Shown: one piece after another, positions 32,411 through 40,564 of the stretch
How the letters are laid out: each line of letters starts with the position of its first letter
Numbering within the stretch: position 1 is the first letter of the stretch
Assembly: GCF_047228825.1 (NCBI RefSeq)
Contig: NZ_JBFEGN010000007.1
Coordinates: 25,437 to 89,436 of the forward strand
Length of the DNA: 64,000 nt
Origin: Siminovitchia sp047228825
GTDB taxonomy: Bacteria; Bacillota; Bacilli; Bacillales; Bacillaceae_C
Direction: 5' to 3'
Notes under the pieces: model-generated
What the model was told of the DNA's origin: nothing
Database searches by the model: none
Seen by the model: only the letters and a program-made list of their open reading frames with translations
Program-made: the position numbers and the translations under genes

Positions 32411-33553
32411 ATGGTAAAGACGGTTTTATTCGATGTGGATGGCGTTTTATTGAGCGAAGAGCGGTATTTTGACATGTCTGCCCTCACGGTGTGGGAAGTG
32501 CTGAACAGCAGCAAATACTTGGGCCTTGCTCCAGAATCATTTAAAACAAAGCTGACTGACCAGGAAATAGGTCAGATTCGCAACGAGGTATTTGTACATG
32601 ACCGCGTCTTGAAATTTATGAAAGGGTGCGGAATCAATGCAAACTGGGACATGATATATTTGGCAGCCGCTTATCAGTTGATTCATCTGTTGGAACAGGT
32701 AAAGGATGAATTGGAGGATCGAATAAAAGGATGGTTCACAAATGAGATCAATCGTCAGGTTTTACTAGAAATTGGAAATGCTCTAAAAGGAAAAAAAGTT
32801 AAGCTTGACTATCCCAAATTTCTTGATGATTTCCAAGCGGCCGAACCTTCCAAATTGGGGTTATTAAAGCACTTGGATGCATTGGCGAAAGAAAAGTTCG
32901 ATGTGGAAACGAATATGTTTGGGAAAGCGGACGAGTTATGGTCCACGTGTGAGCATGCTTCCCAAGAGTGGTATGTGGGGGACAAGTTTATCTTTCAATC
33001 GACCGGCAGGCCTTCTGTACAAACCGGAAAAACCGGCTTTATGTCTGATGAGAAGGTGCTTGCTCCGAAAGAGGATATTGCCGCGCTGTTTGAAACATTA
33101 AACGAACATGGCATAAGGATCGGGATTGGAACCGGGCGGCCGGAACTGGAAACCATAGAACCATTTAAAGCTTTGGAGTGGTTAAAGCATTTTGATGTAA
33201 ATCATATCGTTACGGCGGATGACGTGTTGAAGGCCGAACGGGAAAACAGTACACGGGCTCTTTCCAAGCCGCATCCATTTACGTATATTTTGGCTCTCTC
33301 CGGAAAAACAAAAACCACGGAAGAATGTCTTGCTGAAAAACTTCCAATCGAAAACGCAAAAGACACGTTGATTGTCGGCGATTCACTCGCTGATTTGCTG
33401 GCGGCAAGGAAAATGGGCTGTTTATTTGCGGCTGTTTTGACAGGGCTGTCGGGGCAGGATGCGCGGCCGGAGTTTGAAGAACATGACGCTGACTATATTT
33501 TGGACAATGTCCTTGATGTAAAAGATATTGTGCTGTCTCTTGTAAAAGAATAG
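32411..33553 (+). CDS. HAD-superfamily hydrolase with large cap insertion
   Basis: 380 aa, RBS AAAAGGAG. Core motifs: I DVDGV at residues 8-12, II GTGRPE near residue 240, III Lys in ALSKPHPF, IV GDSLADLLAARKMG near residue 320. About 220 residues separate motifs I and II, holding a mostly helical cap much larger than in common HAD phosphatases (~220-260 aa in total). The product is probably a cytosolic phosphatase. The substrate is unknown. Monocistronic with a strong terminator. Confidence 0.8.
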   Translation: MVKTVLFDVDGVLLSEERYFDMSALTVWEVLNSSKYLGLAPESFKTKLTDQEIGQIRNEVFVHDRVLKFMKGCGINANWDMIYLAAAYQLIHLLEQVKDELEDRIKGWFTNEINRQVLLEIGNALKGKKVKLDYPKFLDDFQAAEPSKLGLLKHLDALAKEKFDVETNMFGKADELWSTCEHASQEWYVGDKFIFQSTGRPSVQTGKTGFMSDEKVLAPKEDIAALFETLNEHGIRIGIGTGRPELETIEPFKALEWLKHFDVNHIVTADDVLKAERENSTRALSKPHPFTYILALSGKTKTTEECLAEKLPIENAKDTLIVGDSLADLLAARKMGCLFAAVLTGLSGQDARPEFEEHDADYILDNVLDVKDIVLSLVKE

Positions 33554-33562
33554 GCCATAAAA

Positions 33563-33594
33563 AGCACCGGGAAAAATCTCCCGATGCTTTTTTT
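33563..33594 (+). terminator. Terminator after the HAD hydrolase gene
   Basis: AGCACCGGGA/TCCCGATGCT arms, six-base loop, followed by seven T. Confidence 0.9.
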
Positions 33595-33748
33595 AAAAGT
33601 GAAAAGTATAAAATTTGCTCTTTCGCAAATTTAGACCAATCGGGCTTCTGACCTCTGACTTCCCAAGAAAGACGCGCTAACGTTTTTCTTAACTTTTAAA
33701 GAAAGTATAAGTTTTTTTAGGGTTTAACATTTTGAACAAAGCCCTTAG

Positions 33749-34100
33749 TTGTCTAGCTCCAGCGCCTATCGACTAGCAGACTTCCCGCCTAATGTGCTCC
33801 TGCGGCGTAGCTTATTCGAGGATGTTACCCTCACCTCGTCGCAAAGCTGCAGGATGCCAATTCAAAGAAGCAGCTTTCCTACGATAAGTCAACATCGGCT
33901 CCGACGCACAGGATGTGCTAGTGCAGGCGAAGCGACAGGACAAGGAAAGCTTCGACAGCATCAGCATCGCACGAAGGAAAAGCGAAGCTTTTTCGAGGAC
34001 GTCGCTGCTTGAGCCTGCCTTCGTCGCCGTGTTTCCTTTATCTCGTCGGAGGCACTCCAGTCTGTACGTCGATGGGCAAGGCGCTTGCGCTTTTCTTAGT
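33749..34100. repeat. Interspersed Bacillaceae intergenic repeat with inverted ends
   Basis: Begins GTCTAGCTCCAGCGCCTATC and ends GGCAAGGCGCTTGCGCTTTTC. The ends pair (AGCGCC..ATCGAC with GTCGAT..GGCGCT). I know this end pair from many Bacillus/Geobacillus intergenic regions. The interior contains further partial palindromes (GAAAGCTTCGACAG, AAAGCGAAGCTTTTTC). Short open frames inside it are chance. Its last bases supply the serA stop codon. Confidence 0.7.
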
Positions 34101-35706
34101 GATAAACGGGCACCTGTTCAGCAGGCAGCTCCAAAAATTGTACGGCCCTTAGGCCGTCCATCGCAACAAGTTCTTTTGCGACGTCTTCGTCCACTTTTTT
34201 ATCCAAAGTAAGAACCATGATGGCTTCTCCACCGGCAAAGGCTCTTCCGACTTGCATCGTTCCAATGTTAATATCATGGCTGCCAAGAATGGATCCGACC
34301 CGGCCGATCATTCCCGGAACGTCGTGGTGTTCAATATAGAGCAAATATTGTTCAGGGCGTACATCAACCCTGTATTCATTCATTTTTACAATCCGGCCGC
34401 CGTATCCGTTCAGGACGGTTGCCCCGATGCTTGCCTTCTCTTCTCCTTTATACAAAGTGAGCTCCATATAGTTGGCAAACCCTTTGCTTGTCGGATTTTT
34501 AACCACGTTAAAGGCAACGCCCTGATCGTTCAAGAGGTGAATGGCATTGATCATGTTGACGGAGTCGCTGAGGTGATGGGCAAGGATTCCCTTAATCATC
34601 GTTCTCGTCAGCAAATCTGTATCCTGTTTGGCCAATTCGCCGTAAAAGTTGATTTCGATTTTGTCTGGTGCATGTTGCAATAATTGAATGGCCAAAATGC
34701 CGATCTGCTCTCCAAGGTCAATATACGGCTGCAGTTTTTTCTGGGTTTCCCCGGAAACTTGCGGCATGTTGATCGCGTGGCGGATTGAATCCGTTTCGAA
34801 AATATCGATGATTTCTTCACTGACTTCCTGTGCCACTTTTTCCTGTGCTTCTACAGTGGAAGCACCCAAGTGCGGAGTGACTACGGCATTTGGATGCGTA
34901 AGCAGCTCCATGTTGGATGCAGGCTCGGTATCAAAGACATCAATGGCGGCGCCGGCTACCTGCCCTGAATTCAAGGCACGCACTAAAGCAGCTTCATCAA
35001 TGATGCCGCCGCGGGCACAGTTGACGATCCGGACACCTTTTTTCGTTTTGGCCAAATATTCATCATTAATCAGGCCTTTCGTATCTTTCGTTAACGGTGT
35101 ATGGACCGTGATAAAATCAGCCTGTTCCGCAATTTCATCCAAAGAGGCTTTCGTGATGCCAAGCTGATTGGCGCGTTCCTCGGTCAAGTAGGGGTCAAAG
35201 CCCAAAATATTCATGCCGAATTTTTTCGCTCTTTTTGAAACTTCTGCCCCGATTTTTCCCATGCCGATAATACCGAGTGTTTTTTCGTACAATTCAACAC
35301 CTTTAAAAGCGTTTCTGTCCCAATTTCCGGCTGAAGTGGACATATGTGCGTGCGGTATTTTACGTGCCATCGAAAGCATCATGGCCATCGTATGTTCCGC
35401 TGCTGCAATGGTATTGGCGCCCGGGGCATTGATGACAAGAATGCCTTTCCGTGTTGCGGCACTGACATCAATATTGTCAACCCCTACTCCCGCACGCGCA
35501 ATAACGCGAAGATGATCAGCAGATTCAAGCAATTCTTCCGTTACTTGCGTTTGGCTTCGGACGATGAGAGCGTCATAACCTTTAATCACTTCCTTTAGCT
35601 CCTCGGGTGATAAGCCTGATTTTTTTTCAACGGTAAAATTCGGATGATCATACAGCGCTTTTAACCCGCTGTCACTGATGGCATCGGTTACTAATACTTT
35701 ATACAT
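34096..35706 (-). CDS. serA: D-3-phosphoglycerate dehydrogenase
   Basis: 536 aa; ATG 35706 lies 8 bases inside the end of the upstream aminotransferase gene, with AGGAGG 12 bases before. Domains: substrate/NAD domain with TLGIIGMGKIGAEVSKRAKKFG (residues ~140-160), catalytic Arg/Glu/His in NCARGGIIDE, FDTEPA and PHLGAST, an intervening ASB domain (~315-450), and a C-terminal ACT domain (LYIEHHDVPGMIGRVGSIL) that binds serine. First step of serine synthesis. The stop codon is in the interspersed repeat. Confidence 0.96.
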   Translation of the reverse strand: MYKVLVTDAISDSGLKALYDHPNFTVEKKSGLSPEELKEVIKGYDALIVRSQTQVTEELLESADHLRVIARAGVGVDNIDVSAATRKGILVINAPGANTIAAAEHTMAMMLSMARKIPHAHMSTSAGNWDRNAFKGVELYEKTLGIIGMGKIGAEVSKRAKKFGMNILGFDPYLTEERANQLGITKASLDEIAEQADFITVHTPLTKDTKGLINDEYLAKTKKGVRIVNCARGGIIDEAALVRALNSGQVAGAAIDVFDTEPASNMELLTHPNAVVTPHLGASTVEAQEKVAQEVSEEIIDIFETDSIRHAINMPQVSGETQKKLQPYIDLGEQIGILAIQLLQHAPDKIEINFYGELAKQDTDLLTRTMIKGILAHHLSDSVNMINAIHLLNDQGVAFNVVKNPTSKGFANYMELTLYKGEEKASIGATVLNGYGGRIVKMNEYRVDVRPEQYLLYIEHHDVPGMIGRVGSILGSHDINIGTMQVGRAFAGGEAIMVLTLDKKVDEDVAKELVAMDGLRAVQFLELPAEQVPVYH

Positions 35707-36856
35707 GTTCTGCCCAAACCTCCTGTGCTCTTCTGGTCGCAAGTCCAAGTACATCTTTGTTCTCGATTTCTTTGATCGTCATTTCCAATGCCGTCAATAC
35801 CGTAAGGACATCATACGGATTGCAGTAGCCCATATGGCCGATTCGGAAAATCTTTCCGGATAATTTTCCCTGGCCGCCGGCAAGGGAAATATTCAATTTG
35901 TCTTTCATGACCTTTTTGATCGCGTTGGCTTTGTCGCCCTTGGGCATGACAGCCGTAACCGTCGGAGATGCGGCTTCATCGCTTGTCAAAAGCGGGAGGC
36001 CGAGGGCTTTCACTCCTTCGCGCGTCATTGTTTTTAACAACTCATGGCGTTTGATGACATTTTCAAAGCCTTCTTCTTCAATCATTTCGCACACTTCCCG
36101 GGCTCCGTAAATTAAGGAGATGGCAGGAGTGAAAGGTGTTGATTTCTTTTGGTCATAATTGTCAAAATAGCGGTTCAAATCGAAGTAAAATCGGGTGTTT
36201 TTCGTTTTTCGGATGACATCTTTCGCGTGGTCACTGACGGCTGCGAAAGCAAGCCCGGGCGGAAGCATGAGTGCTTTTTGCGAACCGGAAACCAAAATAT
36301 CGATATTCCAGCCGGCCATGTCAGCGGGCACACCGCCAATGCAGCTCACGCCGTCCACGATGAACAGTCCGTCTGTCAATCGTTTCGTCACTTCTCCAAG
36401 TTGTTTGATCGGGTGGATAATGCTTGTTGACGTTTCACAATATGTGGCAAAAACCGCTTTTATGTTCAAATTGATAGATTTTATAAAATCTTCAAGCTCC
36501 TCGGGCTGGCAAGCAGTACCCCATTCAACCTCAAGCCTGTGGACGTTGGCGCCGTGAGCTTCACAAATTTTTGCAAAACGGTCGCCAAAAGCCCCGCCGA
36601 CAATAACAATCACGTCATCTCCAGGATCAATTACATTGACTGCTGCTGTTTCAAGTGCACCTGTTCCGCTGCCTGAAATAATGAGGACAGGGTTATCCGA
36701 TCCAAAGACCGGCTGGAGCCTTGTTGCCACATCTTCCAGCAGTACAGGAAAAGCGGCGCCCCGATGTCCGATCATCGGCTGGTTCATTGCAATTTTTACA
36801 CGGTCCGGGATGGGAGTCGGCCCCGGCGTAAACAAATATTCTTTGTCTAAAAACAC
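35699..36856 (-). CDS. Serine-pyruvate/alanine-glyoxylate class V aminotransferase
   Basis: 385 aa from GTG 36856, RBS GAAAGGATG. A PLP class V enzyme: LFTPGPTPIPDRV at the N-terminus, the PLP-phosphate region GSGTGALETAA, and the Schiff-base Lys in SGSQKALMLPPG near residue 194. It overlaps serA, so the pair is one operon behind a T-box leader. Such enzymes are known as serine/alanine-glyoxylate aminotransferases. In this operon it probably supplies the transamination step of serine synthesis or degradation, in place of or next to SerC (inference). Confidence 0.87.
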   Translation of the reverse strand: MFLDKEYLFTPGPTPIPDRVKIAMNQPMIGHRGAAFPVLLEDVATRLQPVFGSDNPVLIISGSGTGALETAAVNVIDPGDDVIVIVGGAFGDRFAKICEAHGANVHRLEVEWGTACQPEELEDFIKSINLNIKAVFATYCETSTSIIHPIKQLGEVTKRLTDGLFIVDGVSCIGGVPADMAGWNIDILVSGSQKALMLPPGLAFAAVSDHAKDVIRKTKNTRFYFDLNRYFDNYDQKKSTPFTPAISLIYGAREVCEMIEEEGFENVIKRHELLKTMTREGVKALGLPLLTSDEAASPTVTAVMPKGDKANAIKKVMKDKLNISLAGGQGKLSGKIFRIGHMGYCNPYDVLTVLTALEMTIKEIENKDVLGLATRRAQEVWAEHV

Positions 36857-36892
36857 TTGTTGTTCATCCTTTCAAAAGTGAAGTTAAATGAA

Positions 36893-37135
36893 AAGCCCTC
36901 ATAACAGACATGGCAGTCTTGTTATGAGGGACGTAATCTCCGTGGTGCCACCCTCGTTCACCGCATCTTTGCAAAAAACGGTCTCGAGTGAATAACGGCA
37001 AAGCGCCGGGCTAAAAGCCAGTTTAGAAGTGCTGGGCCATTTTGAAGCAAAAACATCGGTTTTCACCAGCCACCGACTCTCTCAAGATTTTACTCCATGC
37101 CTTCTTCATCATTACTTTTATCATTAATTGCCTTG
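36893..37135 (-). ncRNA. T-box leader (probably serine-specific)
   Basis: On the minus strand: stem I with AGAGAGTCGGTGGCTGGTG and GAAAACCGATG, then the 14-base T-box AGGGTGGCACCACG (about 36941-36954), and a terminator with arms CCCTCATAAC and GTTATGAGGG followed by CTTTT (36896-36930). A TCT triplet before AAACTGG in the presumed specifier loop would read serine, fitting serA. Uncharged tRNA would favour the antiterminator. Specifier assignment is tentative. Confidence 0.9.
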
Positions 37136-37306
37136 TTTGTGATCATTTTAACACATAGCATCCGCAATAAAAAGGGAAAAATGACAAAAAAAACGGTGTA
37201 ATCGCTCTCATTATTTCATTTGTTTTACATTGAGACAACGATGCAAGAAACGGAGCTATGAAATATAGTATGATTAGTATATGTCATATTCTGATTGGGC
37301 GGGGTG

Positions 37307-40030
37307 ATGAAGGTGCAAAAGGAAGAATATTTGGTAAAAAAGCTTTACCATGAAAAACATTTTCTGAAAGGGGATGAGACAGAACATCCGATTCGCGTAC
37401 TGGGGGAGCTTTACGGATCCGAGCAAAAGAAAGATATGGCGGACCTCTCCTATATTCGTTTTGCACAGGGAGAAGTATACTATTTAAATCACGACTATGA
37501 AGCGGCCATCTTCAAATGGGAGAATATACATAACGAACTGGAGCCGTGGGCGAAAAAAAATATAGCGGATGCCTATATGGAATTGGATCTGCTCAGTACG
37601 GCAGAGGATATCTATAAATCGATTTCATCCGACTCCCTGATCTTGAATACGGAAGTGGCACTGCAGCTGTTCTCTTTGTACTTGCAGCAGGGAAAAACGG
37701 AAGAAGCGGATCAAATGATCAAAAATGCCGTTGTACTGAATCCGGACTATCAAAATGTTACGGAACTCGCGTGTGCATTTTTTGAAGAACAGCATGACTG
37801 GACCAGTGCATTGGATCTGACGATGAGCGAGGCGATCAGGACAAAATCGCGGCTGTGGTTCCGGAAGCTCCTCCATTATATAGAAAACGGTCATGCAAGT
37901 ACACAGGAGCCGCGCTTTTTTGTCCAGGCGCTGACGGCATTGAAATCGATTGACTTGCCACTGTTTGAACAAATGACGATTGCTCTATGGGACAATTTTA
38001 AAAAGCAGGATAACTACCTGTCCTGGCTGAAAGAGTTAAGTGGATTAATTACCGGGTCGGAGATGGTACCCTACCAGTGGAATAAACTGCCTGCAACATT
38101 TTCCGATTCCTTTAAGAAACTGCTTTCCGGCGATTTTCCTTTGGATCGGCTCAAAGAAGTCGTCCCTGGCTTTTTGGCATCATGGCTTCGAGTGGCTGAC
38201 TCGGATACAGCTCCCGCTGCTGCGGCCGGAACGCTCGCCTGGAACGACGTATTCCCTTCCAGTGTGGGAGAATCTTCCATACAGGAGGCCCAAGAAATTC
38301 TTGACCGGCTTTCGGCTCAGCCAAGCCTGTTTATTGACAGCCAGGATTTATTCAAGTCGATTGAACTATGGGCATCCGAAATGAATGCTGCTATTCACCC
38401 AAAATTAAAATGGATGTTTCAAAGGCTGGCTATGTTGGATCATAAAACCGTTTTGATAGCAGGTACGTCTGTAAGCAGCAAGTCTTCTTTTGTCGATATG
38501 CTGTTAAGACGTCCGGATGCCGAATTTTTCGACTCGCCTGTTCCGGTATTATACGGGCATGGAGAAATGACCGAATTTCGCCTCATTACAAATGAAAATA
38601 TTTCAACGATGAGAACAAACGATGAATTGGTTGAAGGGGAACGCAAGCCGGACGCCTTGATCGAATATACATGGCCAAGCCGCTTTCTGTCGGAAAATCG
38701 TTTATCCGTCATAGATTATCCGGTGCTACATTTTCCCGGCAGGAAGGAAAATCTGATTGAAAGTATCCGGATGAGCGAGTGTATGTTTTTCATATTGAAT
38801 GAAGAAGCTTCCCTGACCATTGATGAACGGGAGCTGCTAAACGAAATAAAGGAACACGTTCCCGAATATCCGGTCTATTTCATTTTACAGGCAAATGAGC
38901 CGATGATGGATGAAAGGCTCGACAAAATCAAACAGCGAATCTCCCAAGCTTTCCCTGAAGCAAACCTGTTGGTCTTTTCGGATACAATAAATGATGTCCA
39001 ATTGGAAAACATATTGAGAGGGCTTGAAAAAAAGAAAAATCCCCTGCTTCTCACGAGTCATTCCGTCTATTTAATCAGGAGAATGATCGGAAGCTTGCTG
39101 AAACAGCGGGAAAAAATCCAAAGGGAGCTTACTGAAGCGATTGAGCTTGATGAAGATGTGCTGGGTAAAATCCAGGGAGCCATTCATCAATTGTACGACT
39201 TGGAAGAGGAAAAAACAAAAGTGTTGACCGACGCTTACCGGGCATTCAAAGATGAAATCAAATCGGATCTTTTAAAAACCGTGCCTAAGCTAATTAGGGA
39301 ATCTGCCAATATTCTTCGCGAAGACAGCGACTTTGGAACCATTCATGTGAAATTGAACGAAGAAATGAACAAGCGCATCGCCGATTATTTGCAGTACACG
39401 GTTCACCCAACGTATATCAGCTCGCTTCAGGATTGGATCGCATTTTCTGAAGGAGAACTGAACAAGGCCCAGGAGCAATTAATTGAATGGAATGAAGGAT
39501 TCAACGTTATATTCGGTGAAGAGCGGCTCAAGCTGGCATGTGATTTTCAAATTCTTGGTGATTGGCAAAGAGACGCCGACCGGATGACGGGCACCATCCA
39601 AATAGACAAAGAAAACATTTTACTGAAAAGAACGCCTGCACAAGTTTTATTAAAAAGTGCAGGAAAGCTGTTTGGAGTGATACCGGCCAATCAGTCCATC
39701 ATGTATAATCGATACCGGCAATTTATAGAGAACGAAAATTATGACGATACGGCGGAATCAATCGCTGAAAAGTTTTTCCGGCAATTTGAATTGTTTGAAA
39801 AAGCAATTCCGAGAGATATTTCACTGTTTTTCCGCAATCCGTTTCAAGTCTTGAGGCGATCGGCTGATGAAATCCAGGGAAAGGTTGACCAAAACAAGGC
39901 AACACTGGATGAAATGAGAGCGAATCCGGGAAATTTCCACAACCCGTTAAAACTGTTCGACATCAGACTCCGCCAGCTTGAATGGATGAAGGGAAAAAGC
40001 AAAACAGCCGGTAAAATAACGGAACAGTAA
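37307..40030 (+). CDS. TPR protein with degenerate dynamin-like GTPase domain
   Basis: 907 aa if ATG 37307 is used (GTG 37313 is nearly as good behind GGGGTGAT). The N-terminal third is TPR-like (VYYLNHDYEAAIFKWENI, LQQGKTEEADQMIKNAVVLNPD). From about residue 380 a P-loop GTPase-like domain follows: VLIAGTSVSSKSSFVDMLL in place of G-x4-GK[ST], then VIDYPVLHFPG like the D-x-P-G switch, and a LQANEP in place of N/T-K-x-D. The rest is long coiled coil (EKIQRELTEAIELDEDVLGK). No transmembrane segment. It is dynamin-like in layout, but its nucleotide-binding residues are altered. Function unknown. Confidence 0.6.
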   Translation: MKVQKEEYLVKKLYHEKHFLKGDETEHPIRVLGELYGSEQKKDMADLSYIRFAQGEVYYLNHDYEAAIFKWENIHNELEPWAKKNIADAYMELDLLSTAEDIYKSISSDSLILNTEVALQLFSLYLQQGKTEEADQMIKNAVVLNPDYQNVTELACAFFEEQHDWTSALDLTMSEAIRTKSRLWFRKLLHYIENGHASTQEPRFFVQALTALKSIDLPLFEQMTIALWDNFKKQDNYLSWLKELSGLITGSEMVPYQWNKLPATFSDSFKKLLSGDFPLDRLKEVVPGFLASWLRVADSDTAPAAAAGTLAWNDVFPSSVGESSIQEAQEILDRLSAQPSLFIDSQDLFKSIELWASEMNAAIHPKLKWMFQRLAMLDHKTVLIAGTSVSSKSSFVDMLLRRPDAEFFDSPVPVLYGHGEMTEFRLITNENISTMRTNDELVEGERKPDALIEYTWPSRFLSENRLSVIDYPVLHFPGRKENLIESIRMSECMFFILNEEASLTIDERELLNEIKEHVPEYPVYFILQANEPMMDERLDKIKQRISQAFPEANLLVFSDTINDVQLENILRGLEKKKNPLLLTSHSVYLIRRMIGSLLKQREKIQRELTEAIELDEDVLGKIQGAIHQLYDLEEEKTKVLTDAYRAFKDEIKSDLLKTVPKLIRESANILREDSDFGTIHVKLNEEMNKRIADYLQYTVHPTYISSLQDWIAFSEGELNKAQEQLIEWNEGFNVIFGEERLKLACDFQILGDWQRDADRMTGTIQIDKENILLKRTPAQVLLKSAGKLFGVIPANQSIMYNRYRQFIENENYDDTAESIAEKFFRQFELFEKAIPRDISLFFRNPFQVLRRSADEIQGKVDQNKATLDEMRANPGNFHNPLKLFDIRLRQLEWMKGKSKTAGKITEQ

Positions 40031-40069
40031 TGTCCGGCTGCAAAGACCAGGAAAAGAAGGGGGACGATT

Positions 40070-40477
40070 ATGCGTATAGCGCTGATTGCACATGACAAGA
40101 AGAAGGATGACATAGTCGAATTTTCCATGGCATACCAATCTATTTTGGAAAAGCACCAGTTGTTTGCAACGGGAACAACAGGGACGAGAATCTCGGAGGC
40201 AACGGGCCTGGAAATTCGGCGTTTTCAATCCGGCCCGCTCGGCGGGGACCAGCAAATCGGGGCCCTCGTTGCGGAAAACGAGATTGATCTGATTATTTTT
40301 TTGCGGGATCCATTGACGGCCCAGCCGCATGAACCGGACGTATCCGCACTGATGAGGCTGAGCGATGTTTACGGTGTTCCGCTGGCAACCAATATGGGAA
40401 CAGCCGAAATGCTGATTCGCGGATTGGAACGCGGTGATTTGGAATGGCGCTCCATTGTTCATAAAGAAATTCACTGA
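40070..40477 (+). CDS. mgsA: Methylglyoxal synthase
   Basis: 135 aa; RBS AAGAAGGGGG. Full family sequence: RIALIAHDKKKDDIVEF, the phosphate-binding ATGTTGTRI, FQSGPLGGDQQIGALV with the catalytic Asp, and FLRDPLTAQPHEPDVSALMR. It converts dihydroxyacetone phosphate to methylglyoxal and phosphate, a bypass that relieves sugar-phosphate stress. It lies 39 bases after the TPR/GTPase gene and may share its transcript, unlike in B. subtilis, where mgsA is near dapB. Confidence 0.96.
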   Translation: MRIALIAHDKKKDDIVEFSMAYQSILEKHQLFATGTTGTRISEATGLEIRRFQSGPLGGDQQIGALVAENEIDLIIFLRDPLTAQPHEPDVSALMRLSDVYGVPLATNMGTAEMLIRGLERGDLEWRSIVHKEIH

Positions 40478-40564
40478 CATGCCATAATATGACTTATAGC
40501 CTAATCTCCTGTTAGATGTTATACTATAGAACATAGATTTCTATATTAATAAGGAGATGGAAGA

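Noticed and set aside
33749..34211. Two plus-strand open frames of 87 and 98 codons
   Set aside because: They lie in the interspersed repeat and the antisense of the serA end; no RBS, and composition follows the repeat.
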